A DNA stretch of 64,000 nucleotides from the NCBI GenBank assembly GCA_963697565.1, contig CAVOOM010000008.1, positions 682,001 through 746,000 on the forward strand, given 5' to 3'. Below the pieces are notes generated by a model. It was not told the DNA's origin and did no database searches. It was given only the letters and a program-made list of their open reading frames with translations. Shown one piece after another: positions 1 through 14,291 of this stretch. The translations under genes were made by a program, and so were the position numbers. This DNA is from CAWFSE01 sp963697565 (GTDB taxonomy: Bacteria; Actinomycetota; Actinomycetes; CAVWCF01). Numbering within the stretch: position 1 is the first letter of the stretch; every line of letters starts with the position of its first letter.

Positions 1-1735
1 GTCGCGTTCCCGACCCACGACCAGCTCGAGACCGCCGTGTTCGACATGGTCGTCGCCGGCCGGGTGGTGGGTGACGACGTCGCGATCATGATGGTCGAGG
101 CCGAGGCCACCCTGAAGACCATCGACCTCATCACGCGGCGGCGCCACCGCGCCGACCGAGGAGGTCGTGGCCGCAGGGCCTCGAGGCCGCCAAGCCGTTC
201 ATCAAGGCCCTGTGCGACGCGCCAGCGAGTCGGTGGCCGACGCCGCAGCCAAGCCGACCGGCGAGTTCCCCCTCTTCCTCGACTACGGCGACGACGTGCT
301 CGCCGCCGTCGACCGCCGCTGCCGGCGACGACCTCAAGGCCGCGCTCACCATCGCGGGCAAGCAGGAGCGCGAGGCCGAGCTCGACCGGCGTCAAGGCCG
401 CTCGTCGTCCGAGTCGCTCGCCCCGCAGTTCGAGGGGCGCGAGAAGGAGCTCGGCGCGGCCTTCCGCTCCGCCGACCAAGAAGCTCCGTCCGCGAGCGCG
501 TGCTGCGCGACAAGGTCCGCATCGACGGCCGCGGGCTGACCGACATCCGCACCCTGTCGGCCGAGGTCGAGGTGCTCCCGCGGGTGCACGGCTCGGCGCT
601 GTTCGAGCGCGGCGAGACGCAGATCCTGGGCGTCACCACGCTCAACATGCTCCGCATGGAGCAGCAGCTCGACACGCTCAACCCCGAGACGCGCAAGCGC
701 TACATGCACAACTACAACTTCCCGCCGTACTCCACCGGTGAGACCGGCCGCGTGGGCTCGCCCAAGCGCCGCGAGATCGGCCACGGCGCGCTCGCCGAGC
801 GGGCGCTCGCTGCCGGTGCTGCCGACCCGCGAGGAGTTCCCCTACGCGATCCGTCAGGTGTCCGAGGCGCTCGGCTCCAACGGCTCGACGTCGATGGGCT
901 CGGTCTGCGCCTCGACCCTGTCGCTGCTCAACGCCGGCGTGCCGCTCAAGGCGCCCGTCGCGGGCATCGCCATGGGCCTGATCTCCGACGAGGTCGACGG
1001 CAAGACCGAGTACGTCGCCCTCACCGACATCCTCGGTGCCGAGGACGCCTTCGGCGACATGGACTTCAAGGTCGCCGGCACCACGCGAGTTCGTCACCGC
1101 GCTGCAGCTCGACACCAAGCTCGACGGCATCCCCGCCTCGGTGCTGGCCGAGCGCGCTCGGCCAGGCCCGCAGCGCGCGGCTGGCGATCCTCGACGTCAT
1201 GCTCGAGGCCATCGACGCGCCCGACGAGATGTCGCCGTTCGCGCCGCGCATCATCTCGGTGCAGATCCCGGTCGACAAGATCGGCGAGGTCATCGGGCCG
1301 AAGGGCAAGATGATCAACCAGATCCAGGACGAGACCGGCGCCGAGATCTCGATCGAGGACGACGGCACGATCTACATCGGCGCGACCGACGGCCCGTCCG
1401 CCGAGGCCGCGCGGGCAGCGGATCAACGCGATCGCCAACCCGCACATGCCCGAGGTCGGCGAGCGCTACCTGGGCACCGTCGTCAAGACCACGACCTTCG
1501 GCGCGTTCGTCTCGCTCATGCCCGGCAAGGACGGCCTGCTGCACATCTCGCAGCTGCGCAAGATCTCGCGGCGGCAAGCGCGTCGAGAACGTCGACGACG
1601 TCGTGTCGCGATCGGGCAGAAGGTCCAGGTCGAGATCGCCGAGATCGACGCGCGCGGCAAGCTCTCGCTCGTCCCCGGTCGTGGAGGAGGCCGAGGGCGC
1701 TGCCGAGGTCCGCGGACGCCGAGGCCGACGCCTGA
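1..1735 (+). CDS. pnp: Polyribonucleotide nucleotidyltransferase (PNPase), 5' partial, frameshifted
   Basis: PNPase is a phosphorolytic 3'-5' exoribonuclease that acts in RNA decay with RNase J and RNase Y, both also in this window. The window starts inside the gene. Stitching the frames gives the end of the first RNase PH domain ([13 protein letters not shown]), the helical linker, the second PH domain ([47 protein letters not shown]), a KH domain ([14 protein letters not shown]) and an S1 domain ([20 protein letters not shown]). At least a dozen single-base disruptions are needed to keep the frame, for example near 136, 176, 314, 387, 474, 487, 809, 1086, 1153, 1415, 1569, 1677 and 1711. 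All four C-terminal domains are otherwise well conserved, so sequencing or assembly error is far likelier than a dead gene. Restored, the protein ends at a TGA at 1733 that overlaps the ATG of the protease gene. Confidence 0.93.
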
Positions 1736-3108
1736 TGCGCGTCGCGCCCTCCGATGACAGGACGCATCACGCTCCGGAGCAGCGTCCGGGCACGACCCGG
1801 ACGCTGCTCGCTGAGGAGGACGGCGCGCTGGTGCGCCGCACCGTGCTCCCCGGCGGCCTGCGGGTCGTCACCGAGCACGTCCCGGGCGTCCGCTCGGTGA
1901 GCCTTCGGGATCTGGGTCGGGCGTCGGCTCGCGCGACGAGACGCCGCCAGGCCGGCTGCTCGCACTACCTCGAGCACCTGCTCTTCAAGGGCACCGGCCG
2001 GCGCGGACGCTTGGAGATCTCCGCCGCCCTCGACGGCCGTCGGCGGCGAGATGAACGCCTTCACCACCAAGGAGTACACCTGCTTCTACGCGCGCGTGCT
2101 CGACGAGGATCTGCCGATCGCGGTCGACGTCATCAGCGACCTGGTCACCTCGTCGCGGCTGCGTCCCCGCCGACGTCGACAACGAGCGCGAGGTGATCCT
2201 CGAGGAGATCGCCATGCGCGACGACGACCCCGCCGACCTCGTGCACGACGCGTTCGCGGAGGCGTTGTTCGGCGACACCCCGCTCGGCCGGCCGATCCTC
2301 GGCACGGTCGAGTCCATCGAGGGGCTCACGCCGCGGGCACCGTCAACGCCTACTACCGGCGGCACTACCGCCCGCAGAACCTGGTCGTCACCGCGGCCGG
2401 GCAACGTCGACCACGCCGCCTTCGTGCGGCTGGTCCGCAGGGCGTTGCGGCTGCGGCCGGGATGGCCTCGACCCGGCAGGGACGGCCCGCCCTGGCGCGC
2501 GCCGCCGGGCGGCCGCCGCGCCCGCGCGCCGGGCGTCCGGGTGCTGCGCCACGTCCACCGAGCAGGCCAACGTCGTGCTCGGGGTGCCGGGGCTGGCTCG
2601 GCGGGACGAGCGGCGCTTCGCGCTCGGCGTGCTCAACACCGCGCTCGGTGGCGGGATGTCGTCGCGGCTGTTCCAGGAGGTGCGCGAGAAGCGCGGCCTG
2701 GCGTACTCCGTCTACTCGTACAGCGAGCAGTACGCCGACACCGGCGTGTTCGGCGTCTACGCCGGCTGCCTGCCCAAGAAGGTCGACGAGGTGCTGCGGG
2801 TGTGCCTGCGGCGAGCTGGAGTCGATCGCGCGAGCACGGGATCACCGCGGGTCGAGCTCGACCGCGGCAAGGGGAGCTGCGCGGCGGGCTGGTGCTGGGC
2901 ATGGAGGACACCGGCTCCCGGATGAACCGCGCTCGGCAAGGCCGAGGTGTCGTACGGCGAGCTGCTGAGCATCGACGAGCTGCTCGGCCGGGTCGCGGCC
3001 GTGACCCTGGACGACGTCCGCGCCGTGGCCGCCGACCTGCTGTCGGCCCCCCGCACGCTGGCGGTCATGGGACCCTTCGCCGAGGACCGCGAGTTCGCGG
3101 TCGCCTGA
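1735..3108 (+). CDS. M16 family zinc peptidase (PepR/mitochondrial processing peptidase-like), frameshifted
   Basis: Zinc metalloprotease of the inverzincin (M16) family; the Mycobacterium homologue PepR sits at the same place after pnp. The N-terminal half carries the inverted zinc motif HYLEH (HxxEH) followed by LLFKGT, then [17 protein letters not shown], and the third zinc-ligand region [10 protein letters not shown] about 75 residues on. The C-terminal non-catalytic half is seen from NVVLGVPG through [21 protein letters not shown] to [13 protein letters not shown]. The start ATG overlaps the pnp stop (TGATG), so the two genes are translationally coupled. Numerous one-base extras or losses (about 1906, 1919, 1947, 2035, 2168, 2331, 2335, 2399, the 2440-2560 stretch, 2559, and several between 2809 and 2940) split the frame. 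The 2440-2560 stretch is the least certain part. I read it as a functional gene with consensus errors. Confidence 0.88.
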
Positions 3109-3133
3109 CCGAGAGCGTGCGAGGGGAGCCTAG

Positions 3134-3889
<756 letters not shown>

Positions 3890-3899
3890 GGCGCCGCCG

Positions 3900-4342
3900 G
3901 TGATCGCCCGCCGCATCGCGTACGTCCTGCTGGCGGCGCTCGCCTTCTACGTCGCGCTGTCGGCCTACCGCGGGCTGGCAGCTGGCCTCTGACGGCGGGA
4001 TCGTCGCGCTCGTGCTCGGCGGGTCGGTCCTCGCCGTGGCCGCGATCGGCTTCTGGATCATCTACCGCGAGATCCGCTTCGGCCTCGACGCGCAAGCGCT
4101 CGGCCATGCGCTGGGCGAGGAGGGCGGCCTGCCGGAGGCGCTGCCGCGGCTGCCGTCCGGGCAGGCCGGACCGCGACGCGGCCGACCGCGAGTACGAGCT
4201 GCGCAAGGGCGAGGTCGAGGAGGCGCCGGACGACTGGCGGTGCTGGTACCGGCTGGCGCTCGCGTACGGCGACGCGGGGGACTCCAAGCGCGGCCGCGCG
4301 GCGATGCGCCACGCCATCGCCCTGCGCCGCGCAGGGGAGTGA
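3900..4342 (+). CDS. Small membrane protein with a TPR-like soluble tail, unknown function, frameshifted
   Basis: Not a named family I recognise with certainty. A GTG start 10 bases after the dapB stop gives about 147 residues once extra bases near 3972 and 4164 are removed. Two hydrophobic segments come first (roughly residues 5-22, YVLLAALAFYVALSAY, and 34-56, IVALVLGGSVLAVAAIGFWI), then a charged linker and a tail (DDWRCWYRLALAYGDAGD, RAAMRHAIAL) that resembles a single tetratricopeptide helix pair. The position directly after dapB, with almost no gap, suggests co-transcription. The tail probably lies in the cytoplasm and could mediate protein contact; that is inference. Confidence 0.72.
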
Positions 4343-4392
4343 CCCGGGCCTCGGGCGGGCTCGATGATCCGTCCACAGGGGCGCAGTTTCTC

Positions 4393-4436
4393 TTGACGCC
4401 GCAACGGTTCTGCCTTACGACTCGAACACATGTTCG
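4393..4436 (+). promoter_or_regulatory. Promoter with LexA (SOS) box overlapping the start codon of the DUF222-HNH gene
   Basis: The 14-mer CGAACACATGTTCG at 4423-4436 matches the actinobacterial/Gram-positive LexA consensus CGAAC-N4-GTTCG exactly. A TTGACG hexamer lies at 4393-4398 and TACGAC at 4416-4421, with 17-bp spacing, so transcription would begin at about 4428-4430. The chosen ATG (4430-4432) lies inside the operator, implying a leaderless mRNA directly silenced by LexA. No Shine-Dalgarno sequence precedes the ATG. The -10 hexamer is weak, so the promoter call is less sure than the box. Confidence 0.75.
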
Positions 4437-5954
4437 AATGTGTGGCGGGGCCGGATCTGGGCCCCGCGCTGGCCGCTGTGCGACCTGGCCGGGCTGCCGA
4501 CGGGCGAGGCGCTGGTGGAGGCGCTGGCGGCCACGCAGCGGCTGGTGTCGTGGGCGCAGGCCCGCCAGGCCGAGCTGGTCGCCGAGGTCGCCCGCCGGGT
4601 GCCGGAGGTGATCGGCGCGGCGGGCTGCTCGGGCTACGAGGTGGCCGAGTTCGAGGTCGGCGCGGCCCTGCGGCTGTCGTCGCGGGCGGCGCAGGCCCGC
4701 GTCGACGGCTGCCTGGCGATCGCGGAGCGCCCGGCGGTGCTGGAGGCGCTGCGCGAGGGCCGCATCGACTGGGTCCGGGCGGAGGCGATCGCCTCGGCGG
4801 TCGGTGCGCTGGCGTTCCGGGCGGGGATGGCGGGCGCGGCCGACCTGGTGGAGGCCGACGCACTCGGGCGGGCTCCGGGCCAGACCGCGCCGCAATTGCG
4901 GGCGCGGCTGGCCCGCCTGGTCCTGAAGGCGGATCCGGCCGGCGCGGACGCCCGGCTGGCCGCGGCCCGCAGGGAGCGCCGCGTGTGGGTCAGCCCGCTG
5001 GAGGACGGGATGGCCGAGCTGCGGGCGCTGCTGACCGCGCCGGACGCGCTGCGCGTGTACGCCGCGCTGGGTGAGGCGGGCTGGGCGGCGCGCTGCGCCG
5101 AGCGCGACACCCGCCGCGAGGCGGCCGGCGCGCGCCGCCGGGCGAGGGGAGCCGCCCCTGGACGCGGGGCCGCTGCCGACGCTGGACCAGTGCCGCGCCG
5201 ACGCCCTGGTGCAGATCGCGTGCAGGGCGCTGGGCACATCAGGCGGGGCCGGTCCCGCTCCTGCCCCCGCGGACGGCGATGGTGTTGCCGGGGCTGGGGT
5301 GGCGTCTGGGCTGGGCGGTCTGGGCGGACGGGGGGCGGGTCCCGCCGGGGCTGGGGTGGCTGTTCGCCCCGGAGGGGCCCGCCCCCCGGGAGCCCCAACG
5401 GAGTCCGGTCCGCGCCCGCAGATCCTCGTGACGGTCCCCGCCGGGACGCTGCTGGGCCTGGGCGGGGAGCCCGCCCACCTCGCCGGCTACGGCCCGATCC
5501 CCGACAGCATGGCCCGCGAACTCGCCCAGGACGGCACCTGGCGGCAGGATCCTGACCGACCCCGAGTCCGGCGCGGTCCTGGACGTCGGGCGCACCAGGC
5601 ACGACCCGCCCGCCGATCTCGAGCGCTTCATCCGGGTCAGGGACGGCATGTGCCGGTTCCCCGGCTGCCGCAGGCAGGCCGCCGGCTGCGACCTCGACCA
5701 CACCGTCCCGTACCCCGACGGCGAGACCCGCGCCGAGAACCTGCACGCCCTGTGCCGCCGCCACCACCGGCTCAAACACGAGACCGGGTGGCAGGTCACG
5801 CGCCCTGCCGGGCAGCCGGCTGGGGTGGACCAGCCCCCTCGGCGCCATCTACACCACCGACCCGCCCGACCCCGGCGACGAGGCCTGGACCCAGCGCGTC
5901 CCGCTGCAGCCATCACCGGTCGAGGCGGCGACCGAAAGCTCGCTCGCCGCCTAG
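4430..5954 (+). CDS. DUF222 / HNH endonuclease domain protein (13E12 repeat family), frameshifted
   Basis: Member of the actinobacterial 13E12-type family: N-terminal DUF222 (LVEALAATQRLVSWAQARQAEL, then RRVWVSPLEDGMAELRALL) and a C-terminal HNH nuclease (MCRFPGCRRQAAGCDLDHT, NLHALCRRHHRLKHE). Cellular role is unknown; some mycobacterial copies carry SOS boxes, and this one does too. Start ATG 4430 was chosen because MFECVAGPDLGPALAAV joins the next frame after removing one C at about 4482. Further single-base extras sit near 5149, 5552 and 5805. After the last repair the protein ends GAIYTTDPPDP...ESSLAA at TAG 5952-5954. The middle (about 5260-5410) is a low-complexity Gly/Pro/Ala spacer containing two copies of a GCCGGGGCTGGGGTGGC unit. 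Restored length is about 505 residues. Confidence 0.82.
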
Positions 5955-5973
5955 CCGACGCCCAGCAGTACGC

Positions 5974-6279
5974 CTAGCCGAGCGCGCGCACGGCCGCGGC
6001 CACCGCCGCGGATCCGATGACGACCACCAGGAACGGCGCCCGCAGGATCAACGCCACCACGGCGAAGCCGAAGGCCGCCACCCGGGCGTCCAGGGCGAGG
6101 GTCTGCCCAGACGCCCACACCTGCACCGCGGTGAGCGCCGCCAGCAACGCCACCGGCAGCAGGGCGGCGATCCGCTGCATCCGGGGGGAGTCCAGCAGCC
6201 GCTCGGGCACTGACAGCCCGGCCAGCTTGAGCAGGTACGACCCCAGCGAGGTCACGAGCACCGCGATCCACAGGGTCAT
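5974..6279 (-). CDS. azlD: AzlD-family branched-chain amino acid exporter subunit
   Basis: Small integral membrane partner of AzlC in the LIV-E type exporter (AzlCD/BrnFE family), which exports branched-chain amino acids in relatives. The 101-residue protein has four hydrophobic segments (LWIAVLVTSLGSYLL, IAALLPVALLAALTAVQVW, VAAFGFAVVALILRAPFLVVVI, SAAVAAAVRAL). The size and the pairing with AzlC support the call. Its ATG overlaps the azlC stop (ATGA), so the two subunits are made together. The actual substrate here is inferred from family, not seen. Confidence 0.85.
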   Translation of the reverse strand: MTLWIAVLVTSLGSYLLKLAGLSVPERLLDSPRMQRIAALLPVALLAALTAVQVWASGQTLALDARVAAFGFAVVALILRAPFLVVVIGSAAVAAAVRALG

Positions 6280-6980
6280 GGCGCGGGCTCCGGGATCCGC
6301 AGGCCGACGGTGACGGCGACCAGCCCGGCGACCAGCACAGGCACACCGGCCGGGAAGTGCGGCGTCAGGGCCAGGGCGACGGCGCCGGCGACGAGCGCCG
6401 TGATCCATGGGCCGCGCCCCGTGAGCCGCGGCCAGAGCAGGGCGAGGAAGGCCGCGCCAACCGCGGCGTCCAGGCCCAGCGCCTGGGGATCGCCGAGGGC
6501 GGTCGCCCCGACCGCCCCGATCAGGGTCGCGAGGTTCCAACACACGAACACAGCCAGGCCCGTCGCCCAGAAGCCGAGGCGCGCGGCCCGGTCCTCGTCT
6601 TGGGCGACCGCCATCGCGGTGGACTCGTCGATCACGAGATGGGCCGCGACCAGGCGACGGCCCCCGGTGACCCGCAGCGTGGGCGCCAGCCGCAGGCCGT
6701 ACAGCGAGTTGCGGACCCCCAGCAGCAGCGCGGACACGATGCCGGCGGCGGGTGAGCCCCCGGCCCCGATCACCCCGACGAGCGCGAACTGCGAGCCCCC
6801 GGTGAAGGTGAGGACCGACAGAGCGCAGGCCTGCGCGATCGACAGCCCCGACGTCGTGGCCAGGGCGCCGAACGACAGCCCGTACGCGCCCACGGCGACC
6901 CCGACTCCCGCCGCGTTGCGGATCACCGCCCGGCGGGTGCGCTCCCAGCCGGGCGGCGCCGCCGGATCCTCGCTGCTCAC
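6276..6980 (-). CDS. azlC: AzlC-family branched-chain amino acid permease
   Basis: Large subunit of the AzlCD/BrnFE exporter. The 234-residue protein has several membrane spans and the family's signature region (GLSFGALATTSGLS, CALSVLTFTGGSQFALVGV, GVRNSLYGLRLAP, HLVIDESTAMAVAQ). The GTG start at 6980 overlaps the DUF2461 stop (GTGA), and its own stop overlaps azlD. The cluster GNAT - DUF2461 - azlC - azlD is therefore one tightly packed operon read leftwards. No regulator such as Lrp/BrnR is adjacent. Confidence 0.9.
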   Translation of the reverse strand: MSSEDPAAPPGWERTRRAVIRNAAGVGVAVGAYGLSFGALATTSGLSIAQACALSVLTFTGGSQFALVGVIGAGGSPAAGIVSALLLGVRNSLYGLRLAPTLRVTGGRRLVAAHLVIDESTAMAVAQDEDRAARLGFWATGLAVFVCWNLATLIGAVGATALGDPQALGLDAAVGAAFLALLWPRLTGRGPWITALVAGAVALALTPHFPAGVPVLVAGLVAVTVGLRIPEPAP

Positions 6981-7628
6981 CGACCCGGCCGGTCATCCTC
7001 GCCGGGGCCGACGTGGGCGGCCAGCCACTCGACGAGCGGGCGCATCGACCGCCAGTCCTTGCGCACCCGGCGGACCGCCTCGGCGGACTCCATCCAGGCC
7101 TCCGGCTCGGCCATCCGGGTAGCCGTCACCGATCGGTGCCGCAGCAGCGCAAGCCGCGGGTGGTCCGGGTCGACCCCCCGCGGTCGGGTCTTCATGACGT
7201 CCCCGCCGACCTCGAGCCCCTTGCGCGCGACCGCCTGCACGATCCGCTCCAGCTCCGCGCCGGCCGGGCCGTCGACCGCCTCGCGGTAGCGCGCGAGCTG
7301 CTGGCCCTGAGGCGAGTACCACCCGCCGGCGATCATCAGGCCGGCCGAGCTGACCTGCACGTAGTAGCCGACGGCGTCGCCGACCGCGGCGAACGCGCCC
7401 TGGTGGTCCTTGTACGGCGCCTTGTCCTTGCTGAACCGGACGTCCCGGTACGGCCGGAACAGCTGAGCGTGGGCCGAACTCGCCGGCCAGCTCGTCCGCC
7501 AGCGCCTGCAGCGGGGCCCGGACGTAGGTGTCGTAGTCGGACTTGTGCTGGGCCCAGAACGCCTTGGAGTTGTCGGCCCGCAGCGCGTCGTAGAAGTCGA
7601 ACGCCTCGGCCGGGATGCCCTCGATCAT
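6977..7628 (-). CDS. DUF2461 family protein, frameshifted
   Basis: Conserved protein of unknown biochemical role (DUF2461/TIGR02453 family, about 215 residues). Seen: the N-terminal PAEAFDFYDALRADNSKAFW, then FRPYRDVRFSKDKAPYKDHQG, YYVQVSSAGLMIAGGWY and the C-terminal WMESAEAVRRVRKDWRSMRPL, all typical of the family. One extra C at about 7477 splits the frame between residues 50 and 55. The start ATG overlaps the upstream acetyltransferase stop (ATGA), and its stop overlaps the azlC start. Confidence 0.85.
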
Positions 7629-8140
7629 GCGTCCCTCACATCGGTGTGCAGGCGGACCTGGCGGACCACGACCTCGCCGTCGCCGCGCAGGTCCAGGGTG
7701 CGGCGGGAGCCATCGGGCCCCCACCCGGCTTCGGACAGGAAGGCCCGCGCCGCGTCATCGGTCGCGCCGACCCACGCCGTCGCGGTCTCGGCCCCCTGCG
7801 CGCGCACCTGGTCCACCGAGGCGGCAAGCAGCCGGGAGCCGTGCCCCTCGCGGCGTCGGTCGGGGCGCACGTGCAGCTCGAGCAGCTCCGCCGTGCGCTC
7901 GTCCTCGCCGGGTCCGAGGGCGGCGAAGCCGACGACCTCGGCGCCTGCGCACGCCGCGAGCACGCGATGCCGCGGGGTCGGGGCGAGGCGGATCGCCTGC
8001 TCCCAGGCCGCGGCCACCTCGGACTCGGGCAGCGCCGCCACCTCGGGCGGGGCGCCGCCGGCTCGCCAGGAGCCCAGCTGGACGCCGGCGAGCGCGCCGG
8101 CGTCGGCTGGCGTCGCGGGTCGCACGGAGGCATCGGCCAT
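7625..8140 (-). CDS. GNAT family N-acetyltransferase
   Basis: Acetyl-CoA dependent transferase of the GCN5 fold, substrate unknown. The 171 residues show an N-terminal RPATPADAGALAGVQ, the beta-strand VVGFAALGPGE, and the acetyl-CoA loop LHVRPDRRREGHGSRLLAA (R-x-x-G-x-G/S type), then GWGPDGSRRTLDL near the C-terminus. First gene of the leftward operon, so its promoter must lie in the 107-bp gap shared with divergent thyX. Substrate cannot be told from the sequence. Confidence 0.88.
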   Translation of the reverse strand: MADASVRPATPADAGALAGVQLGSWRAGGAPPEVAALPESEVAAAWEQAIRLAPTPRHRVLAACAGAEVVGFAALGPGEDERTAELLELHVRPDRRREGHGSRLLAASVDQVRAQGAETATAWVGATDDAARAFLSEAGWGPDGSRRTLDLRGDGEVVVRQVRLHTDVRDA

Positions 8141-8213
8141 CCGGCCATTGTGGGGCGTGGGCGATCGCCCGGCATCGGCGGCGCCTGCCGAGGGGGTGCG
8201 GGGCGGCGGCTAG

Positions 8214-11597
<3,384 letters not shown>

Positions 11598-11686
11598 GCC
11601 GCGCCGGCGGCCGCCGGCCGATCCGATCGGCGCGGGACGCGTGTGAATGACGTGATTCGTGGGGCGGTAGGGATAGCCTCGCCCGC

Positions 11687-14185
11687 ATGGCCAGCCGCAC
11701 GCAGCCGGCGGCCCGCTCGCGCACGTCGGCGGGCCGGTCGTCGTCTTCCCCCGCTCGCGGCCGGTCGACCGCGCCCCGCCCACCGGCGGACGGCCGTCGA
11801 CCCGCTCGCGCCACCGCTCCACGCTCCGCGGCTCGCCCGGCGGCCCGCAAGGCGCCCGTGCGCCGCGGCCCCGGGCCGCTCGCGCGGGCCGGGCACGGCG
11901 TGGGCCGGGCCATCGGCGGGCTGTGGCTCGCCACCAGCCACCTCGTGGGCGGCTCGGCCCGGCGGGTCGGCCACGGCGCCCGAGACCTCGACCCGGCCCA
12001 CCGGCGCGACGGCTTCGGCCTGCTGCTCATCGCCGTGGCCCTGCTGGTCGCCGCGGCGACCTGGTGGCAGCTGGCCGGCCCGGTCGGCGGCTTCCTCCGC
12101 GCCGTCGTCGTCGGCGGGATGGGCCTGCTGGCCTGGACCCTGCCGATCCTGTTGGCGGCCTGGGCCTGGCGCGTGCTGCGCCACCCGGACCGCAACGCCC
12201 CCCAGGGGCGCGTGCTCATCGGCTGGCTGGCCGTGCTGCTGGGGACGCTCGGCCTGGTGCACGTGCTCACCGGCACCGCGCAGCCCGGCGACGGCGCCGC
12301 GGCGATGCGCGGCGGCGGAGGCTGGATCGGCTGGCTGGCCGCCTCTCCGCTCGAGGCCCTCCTCACCGGCTTCCTCGCCGGGCCGCTGCTGCTCCTGCTG
12401 GCCGGCTTCGGCGTGCTGGTCCTGACCGGCACGCCCGTCCACCTGATCGGGCAACGGCTCGGCCAGGCGCGCGACCGCCTCCTGCGCCGGACCCCCGAGG
12501 TCGTCGACCTGCGCGAGGAGCCCGCCGCCCCCGAGCCGCTCCAGCGCACCCGTCCACGCCGGCGCGTCGGCGTCTCGGCCGAGCCGACGGAGCCGCAGCC
12601 GTTCGACCACGGGGTGGTCCCGGGGTCCGGGCCCGCGACGCCCGAACCGGCTGCGGCGAGCCCCGCCAAGCCGCGCGAGCCGATTCCCGCACGGGCCGAG
12701 CAGCTCGCGCTGTCGGGCGACATCGTCTACACCCTGCCGTCTGTCGACGTGCTCAAGGCGGGCGCAGCGCACAAGCACCGCACCCAGGCCAACGACTCCG
12801 TCGTGGCCGCGCTGACCAACGTGCTCGACCAGTTCGAGATCGACGCCCAGGTCACCGGCTTCAGCCGCGGGCCGACGGTGACCCGCTACGAGGTGGAGCT
12901 CGGCCCCGCGGTCAAGGTCGAGCGGGTCACCGCGCTGAGCAAGAACATCGCCTACGCCGTGGCCAGCGCCGATGTGCGGATCCTGTCGCCGATCCCCGGC
13001 AAGTCCGCGATCGGCGTCGAGATCCCCAACACCGACCGCGAGGTGGTCAGCCTCGGCGACGTGCTGCGCTCGGCCAACGCGACCAGCGACCACCACGCGT
13101 TGATGGTGGGGCTCGGCAAGGACGTCGAGGGCGGCTATGTCGTGGCCGACCTCGCGAAGATGCCGCACATCCTGATCGCCGGGGCCACCGGCGCGGGCAA
13201 GAGCAGCTGCATCAACTCGCTGATCACGTCGATCCTGATCCGCTCGACCCCCGATGAGGTCCGGCTGATCCTGGTCGACCCCAAGCGGGTCGAGCTGACC
13301 GCGTACGAGGGGATCCCGCACCTCATCACGCCGATCATCACCAGCCCGAAGAAGGCCGCCGAGGCCCTGCAGTGGGTCGTCCGCGAGATGGAGATCCGCT
13401 ACGACGATCTCGCGCACTTCGGCTTCAAGCACGTGGACGACTTCAACCGCGCGGTCTCGGCCGGCAAGGTGCAGCCGCCCCCCGGCAGCGAGCGGGTGAT
13501 CCAGCGCTACCCGTACCTGCTGGTCATCGTCGACGAGCTGGCCGACCTGATGATGGTCGCGCCGCGCGACGTCGAGGACTCCATCGTCCGGATCACCCAG
13601 CTCGCGCGCGCCGCCGGCATCCACCTCGTGCTCGCGACGCAGCGGCCCAGCGTCGACGTCGTCACCGGGTTGATCAAGGCCAACGTGCCGAGCCGGCTGG
13701 CGTTCGCGACGTCCAGCCTGGCCGACAGCCGGGTCATCCTGGACCAGCCCGGCGCCGAGAAGCTGATCGGCCAGGGCGACGGGCTGTTCCTGCCGATGGG
13801 GGCCAACAAGCCGGCCCGCATCCAGGGCGCCTGGGTGACCGAGGCCGAGATCCACGCGATCGTCGACCACTGCAAGACGCAGCTGCAGCCCACCTACCGC
13901 GAGGACGTCGCCGCGTCGGCGGGTCCGAAGCGGGAGGTCGACGAGGAGGTCGGCGACGACCTGGACCTGCTCTGCCAGGCCGTCGAGCTCGTCGTGACCA
14001 CCCAGTTCGGCTCCACCTCGATGCTGCAGCGCAAGCTGCGGGTGGGGTTCGCCAAGGCCGGGCGGCTGATGGACCTGATGGAGACCCGCGGGGTCGTGGG
14101 CCCCAGCGAGGGCAGCAAGGCCCGCGAGGTGCTCGCCACGGCCGACGATCTCCCCGGCATCCTGGCCGTGCTCCGCGGGGAGTAG
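11687..14185 (+). CDS. ftsK: DNA translocase FtsK
   Basis: Septum-located DNA pump that clears chromosomes and activates XerCD at dif. N-terminal basic Ala/Ser/Arg-rich tail (1-95), then four membrane helices (about 110-245, e.g. FGLLLIAVALLVAAATWW), a short linker, the FtsK alpha domain (ALTNVLDQFEIDAQVTGF), the motor with Walker A GATGAGKSS and Walker B LLVIVDELADLMM, and a C-terminal gamma winged helix (LLCQAVELVVTTQFGST, MLQRKLRVGFAKAGRLMD). 832 residues, with a shorter linker than E. coli FtsK. Read in one uninterrupted frame. Confidence 0.96.
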   Translation: MASRTQPAARSRTSAGRSSSSPARGRSTAPRPPADGRRPARATAPRSAARPAARKAPVRRGPGPLARAGHGVGRAIGGLWLATSHLVGGSARRVGHGARDLDPAHRRDGFGLLLIAVALLVAAATWWQLAGPVGGFLRAVVVGGMGLLAWTLPILLAAWAWRVLRHPDRNAPQGRVLIGWLAVLLGTLGLVHVLTGTAQPGDGAAAMRGGGGWIGWLAASPLEALLTGFLAGPLLLLLAGFGVLVLTGTPVHLIGQRLGQARDRLLRRTPEVVDLREEPAAPEPLQRTRPRRRVGVSAEPTEPQPFDHGVVPGSGPATPEPAAASPAKPREPIPARAEQLALSGDIVYTLPSVDVLKAGAAHKHRTQANDSVVAALTNVLDQFEIDAQVTGFSRGPTVTRYEVELGPAVKVERVTALSKNIAYAVASADVRILSPIPGKSAIGVEIPNTDREVVSLGDVLRSANATSDHHALMVGLGKDVEGGYVVADLAKMPHILIAGATGAGKSSCINSLITSILIRSTPDEVRLILVDPKRVELTAYEGIPHLITPIITSPKKAAEALQWVVREMEIRYDDLAHFGFKHVDDFNRAVSAGKVQPPPGSERVIQRYPYLLVIVDELADLMMVAPRDVEDSIVRITQLARAAGIHLVLATQRPSVDVVTGLIKANVPSRLAFATSSLADSRVILDQPGAEKLIGQGDGLFLPMGANKPARIQGAWVTEAEIHAIVDHCKTQLQPTYREDVAASAGPKREVDEEVGDDLDLLCQAVELVVTTQFGSTSMLQRKLRVGFAKAGRLMDLMETRGVVGPSEGSKAREVLATADDLPGILAVLRGE

Positions 14186-14291
14186 CCCGGATCCACGCTC
14201 ACCCCACCCGGCTGGCCGAACGCGGCTTTGATCCGGGCCCGGTGGCGCGCCTACAGTGGGTGGTGGCTGCCACTGGCCGGGAGGTGCCCCG

